Positions 34,229 to 42,834 of a stretch of DNA of 64,000 bases are shown here, one piece after another. How positions within the stretch are numbered: the first letter of the stretch is position 1; the number at the start of each line of letters is the position of its first letter. A program made the position numbers and the translations under genes. The stretch is from Segatella copri. GTDB taxonomy: Bacteria > Bacteroidota > Bacteroidia > Bacteroidales > Bacteroidaceae. The stretch is from positions 1 through 64,000 of the forward strand of contig NZ_CP156891.1 of the NCBI RefSeq assembly GCF_019249795.2, written 5' to 3'. The notes under the pieces were generated by a model, which searched no databases, was not told the origin of the DNA, and worked only from the letters and a program-made list of their open reading frames with translations.

Positions 34229-35329
34229 ATGAATAAACAAAGAATTCTTTTTGTCCTACACCTGCCGCCACCCGTACATGGTGCGGCTATGATGGGAAAG
34301 TATATTCATGATAGCCGTGTTATCAACGAGGCTTTCAAGTGTAAGTATATCAATCTTACTTCTGCCAAAACCTTGCAGGATATTGGTAAGGGAGGAGTGA
34401 TGAAGTATATCAAGTATCTGATGCTCTTGTGCAAGGTAGTGCTAATGGTGATTACCTTTAGACCACAGCTTGTATATGTTACTCCTACGGCTTGTGGCGT
34501 TGCCTTCTATAAGGACTTTCTCGTGGTGCAGCTTCTGAAACTGATGGGAAGAAAGGTGGTGGTACATTACCATAACAAGGGTGTCGTAACCCGACAGGAC
34601 AAGAAGCTGGATGACTGGATGTATCGCAGATTCTTCAAAGGAATCAAGGTTATCCTGTTGGCTGATGCCTTATATGAGGATGTGAAGAAATACGTGAAAC
34701 GCGAACAGGTGCTGATTTGTGAAAATGGTATTCCTGGTAACGCAGTTGATGCAAAGGATATCACTAGAGAAAATACGACGCCTAGAATCCTCTTCTTATC
34801 AAACCTATTAATAGCTAAGGGTGTTCTTGTACTTCTTGATGCTTTAAAGATGCTAGATGATAAGAAGTTGAATTTTACCTGTGATTTCGTTGGAGCAGAA
34901 ACCAATGAGATTGATGCGCAACGTTTTCAAGAAGAAGTGGAAATGCGAAATCTGCAAAACAAAGTAGCTTATCTTGGAAAGAAATATGGTGAAGAGAAAG
35001 AAGATCTGTACAAAAAGTCTGATTTCTTCATCCTTCCTACCTTAAACGAATGTTTCCCTCTTGTCTTGTTAGAGGCTATGCAGCATGCTTTGCCATGTGT
35101 TGCCTCAGATGTTGGTGGCATCAGCAGCATCATCCGTCATGGCGAAAACGGCTATCTGGTGGAGATGAATAATCCAATAGCTCTTGCTGATAGCATTGAA
35201 AAACTATTGAAAGATGCTGATTTAAGAAAGAATATGGGAGAGAATGGATGGAAGAGATTCAAAAGTGATTTTACTTTGGAGGCTTTTGAAAAACGAATGG
35301 AATTCTGCTTGAAAAAGGCTTTGAAGTAA
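34229..35329 (+). CDS. Glycosyltransferase family 4
   Basis: This 366-residue GT4 has an N-terminal loop LHLPPPVHGAAMMGKYIHDS, ILFLSNLLIAKGVLVLLDAL in the linker, and the donor-site segment LPTLNECFPLVLLEAMQHAL with glutamates seven residues apart. The opening PPPVHGA loop is common among GT4 enzymes that extend capsular repeat units in Bacteroidota. The gene follows the previous GT4 by 48 bases. Confidence 0.88.
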   Translation: MNKQRILFVLHLPPPVHGAAMMGKYIHDSRVINEAFKCKYINLTSAKTLQDIGKGGVMKYIKYLMLLCKVVLMVITFRPQLVYVTPTACGVAFYKDFLVVQLLKLMGRKVVVHYHNKGVVTRQDKKLDDWMYRRFFKGIKVILLADALYEDVKKYVKREQVLICENGIPGNAVDAKDITRENTTPRILFLSNLLIAKGVLVLLDALKMLDDKKLNFTCDFVGAETNEIDAQRFQEEVEMRNLQNKVAYLGKKYGEEKEDLYKKSDFFILPTLNECFPLVLLEAMQHALPCVASDVGGISSIIRHGENGYLVEMNNPIALADSIEKLLKDADLRKNMGENGWKRFKSDFTLEAFEKRMEFCLKKALK

Positions 35330-35370
35330 AAAAATACGGAGCGATATATAGAGAAAGAAAGTAATATTTT

Positions 35371-36114
35371 ATGGAGAAATACTTTAATATCAACTATGAA
35401 TTCTCGCCTCGGGAAGTAGGGCGAAGAATCGATGAACAATTATCAAAAAACGAGTCTGACTATATATGCGTGGCGGATGGAGTAATCCTAAACAACGCTA
35501 ATAGAAAGCCAGACTACTTAAAGATTGTAAATGGCGGTATGTTTGCCATCTGTGACAGCGGATATGTGCCGCTCTACATCAAATGGCTGTATGGTAAAAG
35601 GTATCCGCAATACTGCGGTAGCCAGATTTTCAAGGACTTGGTCAGTTTGCAGAAATACCGGATGTTCTTTATGGGTACCAATCAGAGAACACTCGACGGG
35701 TTAAAAGAGAACCTGAAGGCGATGAACCCGAAGGTAGAGAACATGAGCTTCTATGAACTGCCCTTCAAGGCTGTGGATGAGTTTGACTATCCTGCCATCG
35801 CAAAGATGGTGAACGAGGATGGGGCGGATATCATCTGGGTGGCGCTGGGCGCTCCGAAACAGGAAATCTTTATGAGCAAACTGAAACCTTATCTGAAAAG
35901 AGGGGTGATGATTGCCGTGGGGGCTGCCTTTAAGTTCTACAGCGGACAGGATGAGAAGCGTGCGCCGAAATGGATGCTCGATGCTCATCTGGAATTTGTA
36001 TATCGCATCTTCTGCGACCCGAAAAAACAGTTGAAGAGATGTGGCTGGATTGTGGTTACCCTGCCTATGCTGCTTTATCAGGAGTGGAAGCGTAAACGTT
36101 TCATGCAACTATAG
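35371..36114 (+). CDS. WecG/TagA/CpsF family glycosyltransferase (GT26)
   Basis: This 247-residue protein shows the GT26 hallmarks: CVADGVILNNANRKP near the N-terminus, MFFMGTNQRTLDGLKENL, DIIWVALGAPKQEIFMSKL and GVMIAVGAAFKFYSG, ending in RAPKWMLDAHLEFVYRI. GT26 enzymes add the second sugar, often N-acetylmannosaminuronate or ManNAc, to an undecaprenyl-linked GlcNAc. The WecA-like gene next to it would supply that acceptor. Confidence 0.9.
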   Translation: MEKYFNINYEFSPREVGRRIDEQLSKNESDYICVADGVILNNANRKPDYLKIVNGGMFAICDSGYVPLYIKWLYGKRYPQYCGSQIFKDLVSLQKYRMFFMGTNQRTLDGLKENLKAMNPKVENMSFYELPFKAVDEFDYPAIAKMVNEDGADIIWVALGAPKQEIFMSKLKPYLKRGVMIAVGAAFKFYSGQDEKRAPKWMLDAHLEFVYRIFCDPKKQLKRCGWIVVTLPMLLYQEWKRKRFMQL

Positions 36115-36183
36115 ATAATGCAGCTATAGATAATACATTATAGAAAATGCAATAAAAAGTAACAATTTAGACTATTTACTTTT

Positions 36184-37299
36184 ATGATTGAACCAATTTA
36201 TATTTTCCTGCTGGTAGCACTTGTTGTGTCTGTCACCATCGCCATGCTGGTGTTGCCTAACATCCTCCTTATCTCGCATAAGAAGAAACTCTTTGATATG
36301 CCGGATAAGAGAAAGGTGCATCATGCGCCGGTTCCCCGTCTGGGCGGACTCTCGTTCTTCCCTGTGATGCTTATTACCATGGGCGGCCTGGTGCTGATAT
36401 ATCATCTGATGGGACTGAGCAGCGGGTCGATGCACGGGGAGGTGCCTTATGAGTTTTTGGCCCTGCTGGTGGGTAGCATGATGCTGTTCCTGGTGGGACT
36501 TGCCGACGACCTGATTGGAGTGGGGTACAAGAAGAAGTTCCTGGTGCAGATAGTGGCGGCATCACTGCTCGTGGCTTCGGGCGTGTGGATTAAGTCGCTC
36601 GACGGACTCTTCGGAATCTATCAGTTGTCGCCATGGGTGGGCATGCCTTTCACCGTGCTCATCGTGGTGTACGTAACCAATGCCATCAACCTGATTGACG
36701 GCATCGACGGACTGGCTTCCGGACTCTGCGGCATCTCGCTGGTGGCTCTGGCGGGGCAGCACATCTGGCTGCATCTGTTTTCCTTTGCCCTGCTCTGCAT
36801 TACGGCGCTGGGTGTGATTATCCCTTTCTGGTTCTACAACGTGTTTGGAAATGCCATGAGGGGCAGGAAGCTCTTTATGGGCGATTCGGGTTCGCTGTCG
36901 CTGGGCTACATCATCAGTTTTCTGATGATTCACCTGAGCACGGTGGATGTGAGCCCGCATGTGGTGTCTGACTACAACATGGTGTTTGCCTTTACCACGA
37001 TGCTGGTGCCGCTGCTCGACGTGGTGAGAGTGGTGGGTCACAGACTGAGAAACAGGCAGAATCCGTTCTTGCCTGACAAGAGCCACATCCACCATAAACT
37101 GCTGAGATGCGGACTGAGGGTGAGACAGGTGATGGTGGCTATCTGCCTGCTCTCGCTGATGTTCATCCTGCTCAATTTCCTGATGATCGGCCACGTAAAC
37201 ATCACGTATATCCTGGGCATCGACATCGCTGTATGGATAGTGTTCCACCTGGTGCTGGATGTCATCCTACACACCAGGAGGGCGGAAATGGATATTTAA
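36184..37299 (+). CDS. WecA/MraY-like undecaprenyl-phosphate sugar-1-phosphate transferase
   Basis: This 371-residue membrane protein with about eleven hydrophobic segments has VHHAPVPRLGGLSFFP, the metal-binding VGLADDLIGVGYKKKF, NLIDGIDGLASGLC, FMGDSGSLSLGYIISF and the late LPDKSHIHHKLLR. These are the conserved cytoplasmic loops of the WecA branch, which transfers GlcNAc-1-P or a related sugar to undecaprenyl phosphate and starts repeat-unit synthesis. It is the last gene of the cluster and is more GC-rich than the central genes. A terminator follows within the 122-bp repeat. Confidence 0.9.
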   Translation: MIEPIYIFLLVALVVSVTIAMLVLPNILLISHKKKLFDMPDKRKVHHAPVPRLGGLSFFPVMLITMGGLVLIYHLMGLSSGSMHGEVPYEFLALLVGSMMLFLVGLADDLIGVGYKKKFLVQIVAASLLVASGVWIKSLDGLFGIYQLSPWVGMPFTVLIVVYVTNAINLIDGIDGLASGLCGISLVALAGQHIWLHLFSFALLCITALGVIIPFWFYNVFGNAMRGRKLFMGDSGSLSLGYIISFLMIHLSTVDVSPHVVSDYNMVFAFTTMLVPLLDVVRVVGHRLRNRQNPFLPDKSHIHHKLLRCGLRVRQVMVAICLLSLMFILLNFLMIGHVNITYILGIDIAVWIVFHLVLDVILHTRRAEMDI

Positions 37300-37415
37300 T
37301 CCTCTATATTTAAAACTATGCTATTCCCGGCTCTGAGATTCAAAAAGGAATCTCTGGGCCGGGATTTTTGCGTTTGTGGGGGTAGTGGATGGGGGCGTGG
37401 CTGCATGGGGAAAGT
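37294..37415. repeat. Direct repeat, left copy (with terminator)
   Basis: About 122 bp starting at the wecA-like stop codon are matched by 39603-39721 with roughly 85-90 percent identity by eye. Both copies begin at an ATTTAAT that includes a stop codon, contain the same terminator hairpin, and end in CATGGGGAAAGT. The two copies bracket the two-gene ATPase cassette. Confidence 0.85.
37325..37369 (+). terminator. Terminator after the polysaccharide cluster
   Basis: A 17-base arm beginning TCCCGGCTCTGAGATTC (37325-37341) pairs almost perfectly with 37348-37364 and is followed by TTTTT. It ends transcription after the WecA-like gene. A second version lies at 39633-39676 in the other direct repeat. 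Confidence 0.85.
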
Positions 37416-37507
37416 GTGATGGCTTTTCGTGTTAAAAACTATGAAATCTTAGGTGTTTTCATATAATAGTTGTACCTTTGCGAAAATAATTATAAATGAT
37501 TGAATAA

Positions 37508-38839
37508 ATGAGCAAGTATCGTTTTTCTATATGTAGCTATCATGCTATCAAGGAGGCTGATATCATAATAGATGGTATCACCGTGCTGGCAGGACCAAAT
37601 GGATGTGGTAAGAGTACTATATCTAGATGGTTATATTATATGATAGATATTGCTACGGATTTTGACTCCTATCTGGTTAAAGGATATAAAACAGAAATAA
37701 ATTCATTGCTGCAAAATATCACTCGTGCTATTAGGGAAATGTGGGGACTACATAGAGGGATTAACAATGGTCTGAATATTTTGCAATCTGTTGACGATTT
37801 AAAACTCGATGATAATTTCTCATTAGACTCAATAGGCGAATACTCTGGCAAGTTACATTTGTTTATAGGTGAATTTGCCTCACAACTAGATAAATTCTTG
37901 AATGCTGAGAATGTTCAAGAACAACGAAAAGATAGAGTTCTTAATTTCTTGAATCAGAATTTAGATGGTGAGGAAAAGGCTAGAAATGCTCAAACTTTTG
38001 CTGAGTTGATAAGCCTACAGGTAGATAAAATGCAGCAAGAGGTATTGTATAAAAGCGAGGATCGCTCCTTGACAGATGTCTCGTCTTTTCTTCATACATA
38101 TCTATATGAAGATGAGATGGTTCCCGTTAAGATTGCCTTGCAAGAGGAAGGGGTCAACATTATATCTGATGGGAGAATAGGCTCTCTCTTTAATCTGGAC
38201 AAAGCGATTTACATAGACACTCCAATGGCTTTCGGCTTGGATGACTTCCTAAAGAATGTGTTTTGGCAAAGATTAAGAAAATTAATGCTAGAGGAAAATG
38301 GTTGTCATGATAAGCAAAACATACGTTTGCTGTATCGCATATCAGAAATCCTAAATGGAAAAATTAATGTTTCTGACAGTTTGTTGGGCGATAAAGAAAT
38401 GTATTATGAGCGCAAGGATGGCAAGCTATTGCTTCCTTTGGATAAAATCGCTACTGGTATGAAGTCGTTTGCCTATCTTTTCCAGTTGATAAAGAATGGT
38501 CATTTAGATGACAAGACGGTTCTAATGATAGATGAGCCGGAAGTTCATTTGCACCCTCAGTGGGTTGTTGTTTTTGCTAGATTATTGATTCTTATCCGTA
38601 AATCGTTGGGAGTAAAAATAGTCTTAGCGAGTCATAATCCTGACTTTGTCGCTGCCATCAAGGCAATAGCCAAAAAGGAAGAAATCTTGGCTGAAACAAA
38701 CTTCTATTTAGCTCAGAGTGTGGATGATGATGGGTTTCAGTATGCTTTTAAGCCTCTTGGCAGTGACATCGAACCTATCTTTAATTCGTTCAATATAGCA
38801 TTGGAAAGGATTCAGCAATATGGCGATACAGATTTTTGA
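37508..38839 (+). CDS. SMC/ABC-like AAA ATPase of a two-gene cassette
   Basis: This 443-residue ATPase has Walker A GPNGCGKST (residues 29-37), a long helical insert, an ABC-like signature region (ATGMKSFAYLFQLI), Walker B VLMIDEPEVHLHP (about 339-351) and an H-loop VLASHNPDF. This is the AAA_15/AAA_21 type common in bacterial defence systems such as those with OLD-, PtuA- or RloA-like ATPases. A TACCTTTG element at 37473-37480 probably starts its transcript. The stop lies 20 bases inside the next gene, so the two proteins are made together. Confidence 0.85.
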   Translation: MSKYRFSICSYHAIKEADIIIDGITVLAGPNGCGKSTISRWLYYMIDIATDFDSYLVKGYKTEINSLLQNITRAIREMWGLHRGINNGLNILQSVDDLKLDDNFSLDSIGEYSGKLHLFIGEFASQLDKFLNAENVQEQRKDRVLNFLNQNLDGEEKARNAQTFAELISLQVDKMQQEVLYKSEDRSLTDVSSFLHTYLYEDEMVPVKIALQEEGVNIISDGRIGSLFNLDKAIYIDTPMAFGLDDFLKNVFWQRLRKLMLEENGCHDKQNIRLLYRISEILNGKINVSDSLLGDKEMYYERKDGKLLLPLDKIATGMKSFAYLFQLIKNGHLDDKTVLMIDEPEVHLHPQWVVVFARLLILIRKSLGVKIVLASHNPDFVAAIKAIAKKEEILAETNFYLAQSVDDDGFQYAFKPLGSDIEPIFNSFNIALERIQQYGDTDF

Positions 38840-39608
38840 TAATGAGTGTGTAGAGTCGCACCCCATTTATGAAAAGGCTGGGGCGCTACTAAGTGACGTT
38901 TGTAAAAGGGATTATAAAGATAATTTTTTTGACGAGCGAATCGAATGTTTGGACATGGATACTTATGAGGTTATGATTTGTAGTGGGCAAAAGCAAGCTA
39001 CAATGGATGCGGTAATAGGTATCGCTGATTACGAAAATAACCATAAGACAAACTGTAAGCTGCTAATGGTTGAGTTGAGACTGGGGTATAAATCGACTGA
39101 AGGACTAGAGGCTGCTAGCTTGAATCGTAAAGTATCGCATACTCTTGAACTGTTGAATCCTGCTGTTTGTCTAGTTTCTGACAAGGCAATATTTGTTTTT
39201 GATGATTTACTGTGTCAACAAGCGATTCATTGGATGTTCTCTAAAAGGTATTCCAATGTTTCAAAAAAGGAGTGGGTGGTGATGAGTCCCACGATGTTTT
39301 GCAAGGCCTATCTCGCACCAGAAGATTTGCCTTATCAGCCAATCCACGATTTTGTAAAAGGCAAGGCAGACTTTGCAAAGATGTTGGAGAATAAATCTTG
39401 GCAACAGATCTATAAAACTCTTCAATGGTGGGGAAAAGCTTATTATAAGTATTGTTACATAGCAGAAGAGGCAACTCTGATAGCTAGTCTCATCTCGGAA
39501 GTATGGGAGAATCTGAAGTCTCACAAGCATGAAATGACAGATGATGTTCTTTTAAGTTTAAGTATTTATGCAGAGGATTATCCAGTTTTTAATTTAGATG
39601 AAATTTAA
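38820..39608 (+). CDS. Unknown partner of the cassette ATPase (possible nuclease)
   Basis: This 262-residue protein (MAIQIFDNECVESHPIYEKA) was not recognised. Its middle part has DAVIGIADYENN, then a hydrophobic strand LLMVELRLGYKS and a helix LNRKVSHTLELL. An Asp followed about 18-20 residues later by E-x-R/K on a strand is the sort of arrangement seen in PD-(D/E)XK nucleases, but the match is loose. It overlaps the ATPase gene by 20 bases. The 3' end coincides with the start of the right direct repeat. A defence effector role is inferred from the gene pair only. Confidence 0.75.
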   Translation: MAIQIFDNECVESHPIYEKAGALLSDVCKRDYKDNFFDERIECLDMDTYEVMICSGQKQATMDAVIGIADYENNHKTNCKLLMVELRLGYKSTEGLEAASLNRKVSHTLELLNPAVCLVSDKAIFVFDDLLCQQAIHWMFSKRYSNVSKKEWVVMSPTMFCKAYLAPEDLPYQPIHDFVKGKADFAKMLENKSWQQIYKTLQWWGKAYYKYCYIAEEATLIASLISEVWENLKSHKHEMTDDVLLSLSIYAEDYPVFNLDEI

Positions 39609-39721
39609 TTCTCTATATTTAAATATATGCTGTTCCCGGCTCGGAGATTCTATGGAATCTCTGGGTCAGGATTTTTGCGTTTGTGGGGGTGGTGGATGGG
39701 GCGTGGCAGCATGGGGAAAGT
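39603..39721. repeat. Direct repeat, right copy (with terminator)
   Basis: About 119 bp matches 37294-37415. It starts in the last codons of the ATPase partner gene and contains a terminator hairpin at 39633-39676 followed by TTTTT. Together the two copies suggest duplication at insertion of the cassette or a recombination scar. Confidence 0.85.
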
Positions 39722-39825
39722 TATATGATTGGAGAATGTGTAAAAATATATAAAAAGATAAGCCAAGAAGGGCATTTCTGAGTTTAATTGCTTAACTTTG
39801 CAATTGAACATTCATTATTATAGAT

Positions 39826-41043
39826 ATGCCTAAGGTAAGAATTAAAAATATAGGCCCAATTGTTGATACGGGAGACATCGCTTTGTCTGCCGTAATGCTT
39901 ATTGTGGGTAAACAGTCTTCGGGAAAAAGTACCTTTATGAAAATATTGTGCTTCTGTCGCTGGATAGAAAAGCGAATCATGCTTGATGGCGAGAATCTGC
40001 TGAAGAAATATACCCATTATGGCCGATTCCTGAAAGAGCTGAAGAAGTTTCATCGTTTCGATGATGCTTTCTTTGCTGCTGATTCTTATATCTTTTATGA
40101 TGGTGATTGCCTTACCATCGAGATGGATGGCGTGAAGGCGAATGTGAAAATCAGAAAGAAAGCGAATTTCAAAACTGAGCGCTATAATGCAAAACTGAGT
40201 TTTATTCCTTCGGAACGCAATCTGGTTTCGGCTATTCAGAACATTGATAAGGTTTATCGCTCATCTGACTATGATTCGATATTTAATTATCTTCTGGAAT
40301 ATCAGGAGGCGAAGAAGGAATATGATATCAAGCATCCGCTGAGAATTCCATTTGATGATAATATGAAATATTATTATGATAAGGTTACGGATTCTGACAG
40401 AATCGTGCTTGAGCAGGTGGGTAGAACGATAGCGCCTGTTTATGCTTCAAGTGGTATACTGTCGGCGTTGCCTTTGGCTGTGCTTGTGGATTATGTTACC
40501 GGACAGGTGGGGAAGATTCCGAAGTCGAGCCTTACTGATTTAACGAGTTTGGTGGCAAAGATTATGCTGGATGATGAGAATAAAGAAATCAGTGCGGATG
40601 ATGTGATTAAGGGAACTAAGATGTATAGATATAAATTCGCCCAGCTGTATATTGAGGAGCTGGAAGAAAATCTGTTTCCGAAGTCGCAGTTTGCGATGGT
40701 GAAGGAGATTGTGAAGAATATCAAGAAGGCCTATGAGCAGTCGGGGGCAAATAGCTATGTGGTTATGACCACCCATAGTCCGTATGTGCTGACTTCTCTG
40801 AATGTGCTGATGAAGGTGGCACTGGCTAAGGAAAAGAAGCTTGATGAGAAAATGAAAGAAATGCTGGAATATGCAATCCCGATTTCATGGTATTCGGCAT
40901 ACTGCATGACAGATGAAGGAAAAATGGAGAATATCGTGGATGATGAATACCATTTTATCATGGGTGATTATCTTGATTCTCTTTCTGATGAAATATCTGA
41001 ATTATCTTCTGAACTTGATGAGATGATATATGGGAATGAATAA
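39826..41043 (+). CDS. AAA-type ATP-binding protein with altered Walker B
   Basis: This 405-residue protein starts MPKVRIKNIGPIVDTGDIAL and has Walker A GKQSSGKST (residues 28-36). The expected Walker B reads LYIEELEENLFPKSQ, with Glu in place of the usual Asp, and an H-loop VVMTTHSPYVLTSL follows. This is the AAA_15/21 style of ATPase found in accessory and defence loci. TAACTTTG at 39793-39800 is a likely promoter element. The stop overlaps the start of a short frame (ATGAATAA), so a second protein was probably coupled to it. Confidence 0.82.
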   Translation: MPKVRIKNIGPIVDTGDIALSAVMLIVGKQSSGKSTFMKILCFCRWIEKRIMLDGENLLKKYTHYGRFLKELKKFHRFDDAFFAADSYIFYDGDCLTIEMDGVKANVKIRKKANFKTERYNAKLSFIPSERNLVSAIQNIDKVYRSSDYDSIFNYLLEYQEAKKEYDIKHPLRIPFDDNMKYYYDKVTDSDRIVLEQVGRTIAPVYASSGILSALPLAVLVDYVTGQVGKIPKSSLTDLTSLVAKIMLDDENKEISADDVIKGTKMYRYKFAQLYIEELEENLFPKSQFAMVKEIVKNIKKAYEQSGANSYVVMTTHSPYVLTSLNVLMKVALAKEKKLDEKMKEMLEYAIPISWYSAYCMTDEGKMENIVDDEYHFIMGDYLDSLSDEISELSSELDEMIYGNE

Positions 41044-41197
41044 TAGTTTTTTGGCAGGTTATCTGGCTGAAAAGGAAGTTAGAAAATGTTCGAAAATCAG
41101 TCTGAAGGAGCGTTCGACAGTTTATTTGCTGAACTTCGTTCCTCCGATGGACTGTGTGGCTTATCAAGTAGATGGTAACATTATAAAAGGTGCTTAA
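41036..41197 (+). CDS. 53-residue protein coupled to the ATPase, possibly a truncated partner
   Basis: ATG 41036 overlaps the ATPase stop codon. The frame encodes 53 residues (MNNSFLAGYLAEKEVRKCSK and on) ending VAYQVDGNIIKGA. The opening resembles the N-terminus of longer proteins that accompany this ATPase type in other Bacteroidota, which from memory continue with a VELKG-type, nuclease-like core. Here the frame ends early, so this may be a remnant. The following 41198-41264 has no gene. Confidence 0.5.
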   Translation: MNNSFLAGYLAEKEVRKCSKISLKERSTVYLLNFVPPMDCVAYQVDGNIIKGA

Positions 41198-41264
41198 AGT
41201 CTGGACAGCCTGACTTTTTGAGGCAAGAAAAACTGAAATAAATTTCATTAGACTGCGTTTGATT

Positions 41265-42827
41265 ATGGCAAGAAAATTATATCCTATAGGAATTCAGACA
41301 TTTGAACGGATCCGCAAGGAGGATATGTTCTATGTAGATAAGACGGAATACATCTATCAGATGACACATACCGATGGAACGTATTTCTTCCTGAGCCGAC
41401 CACGCCGTTTCGGCAAGTCGCTGCTGGTTTCCACCTTCAAAAGTTATTTCGAGGGCAAGAAGGAACTCTTCGAGGGGCTTGCCATCGAGAAGCTGGAGAA
41501 GGAGTGGAATACTTATCCCGTGCTGCACTTCAGTCTGGCTGGAGGCAAACATATGGAGAAGGAACAGCTGGATCGATACCTCTTATATATATTAAAGGAA
41601 AATGAGGATAGGTTTGGAGTAGATTGTGATTCTCCAGATCCGAACGTTCGTTTGCTCAACTTGATAAACACTGTTACAGCAAAGACTGGTAAGCAGGCGG
41701 TGGTGCTCATCGATGAATATGATGCACCGCTGCTGGATGTGGCTCACGAGAAGGAAAAACTCGATGTCTTGCGCAATACGATGCGCAATTTCTACAGTCC
41801 TTTGAAAGATTGCGAGCCATTGCTTCGCTTCGTTTTCCTGACGGGCATTACGAAGTTTTCGCAGTTGAGCATCTTCAGCGAGCTGAACAATATCACCAAC
41901 GTGAGCATGGATGAGCCTTATGCCGGTATCTGCGGTATCACCAAAGAGGAACTGTTGACCCAGATGAGCGATGACATCGACGCTCTTGCCGAGCATCTTG
42001 AACTGAGCAGGGAGGAGACCATCCAGGAGCTTAAAGACCATTATGACGGTTATCACTTCACTTGGCCATCTCCTGATGTGTTCAATCCTTATAGCTTGCT
42101 GAATTGCTTTGCCAAGCAGGAAATGGATGATTACTGGTTCGGATCGGGCACACCTACCTATCTCATCAATATGATGAGAAAATATGAATTCCTGCCTGCA
42201 GACCTTGGCGAGACCATAGAGGTGGGCAAGAAGGACTTTGATGCCCCCACAGAAACGATGACCACCATCGTACCTTTGCTCTATCAGAGCGGGTATGTCA
42301 CCATCAAGGGATATGACAAACCGACAAAGTTGTATCAGTTGGCATTGCCTAACCAGGAGATTAGGGTGGGGCTGTATGGTAGTCTCTTGCCTCATTATCT
42401 GACGGACAAGTCTGCGAAGGCTAACACGACCATCGCCAAGATGTCGGTATTGGTAAAGAAGGGGGATATGGAGGCTGCCTTTAGCCTGCTGAACGACTTC
42501 CTGGAGACGGTGCCTTACTGCGACAACACCAACTACGAGGGGCATTGGCAGCAGACGCTTTACATCATGTTCGCCCTGCTCACCAACTATAGCATCCATG
42601 TGGAACCGCATACGGCGAAGGGCAGAATCGATATCACGATGGAAACGGCAGATACCATCTACGTGATGGAACTGAAGTTCAACAAGAGTGCCGAGGAGGC
42701 TCTCGCCCAGATTGAGGCAAAGCACTATGTCGACGCCTTCAAAATGAGCGGCAAGAAGGTGGTGAAGATAGGCTTGAACTTCTCGGTGAAGGACGAGGTG
42801 AACTGTCTGGAATGGAAGATAGGATAA
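41265..42827 (+). CDS. AAA-ATPase-like / PD-(D/E)XK nuclease-domain protein
   Basis: This protein of about 520 residues starts MARKLYPIGIQTFERIRKED with VDKTEYIYQM. It has a P-loop variant RPRRFGKSLLVSTFKSYF, Walker B VVLIDEYDAPL, and a C-terminal nuclease-like domain with GRIDITMETADTIYVMELKF (Asp and E-L-K) and AQIEAKHY. This is the widespread AAA-ATPase_like plus DUF1703/PDDEXK_9 architecture, present in many copies in Bacteroidota. The biological role is not established. ATG 41265 is used instead of TTG 41259. The stop lies 7 bases from the convergent recQ stop. Confidence 0.87.
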   Translation: MARKLYPIGIQTFERIRKEDMFYVDKTEYIYQMTHTDGTYFFLSRPRRFGKSLLVSTFKSYFEGKKELFEGLAIEKLEKEWNTYPVLHFSLAGGKHMEKEQLDRYLLYILKENEDRFGVDCDSPDPNVRLLNLINTVTAKTGKQAVVLIDEYDAPLLDVAHEKEKLDVLRNTMRNFYSPLKDCEPLLRFVFLTGITKFSQLSIFSELNNITNVSMDEPYAGICGITKEELLTQMSDDIDALAEHLELSREETIQELKDHYDGYHFTWPSPDVFNPYSLLNCFAKQEMDDYWFGSGTPTYLINMMRKYEFLPADLGETIEVGKKDFDAPTETMTTIVPLLYQSGYVTIKGYDKPTKLYQLALPNQEIRVGLYGSLLPHYLTDKSAKANTTIAKMSVLVKKGDMEAAFSLLNDFLETVPYCDNTNYEGHWQQTLYIMFALLTNYSIHVEPHTAKGRIDITMETADTIYVMELKFNKSAEEALAQIEAKHYVDAFKMSGKKVVKIGLNFSVKDEVNCLEWKIG

Positions 42828-42834
42828 CAAGATC

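Noticed and set aside
36562..37248. 228-codon open frame on the minus strand, very rich in Gln and His
   Set aside because: It is antisense to the WecA-like membrane protein; such composition is typical of the complement of a Leu/Val/Met-rich gene.
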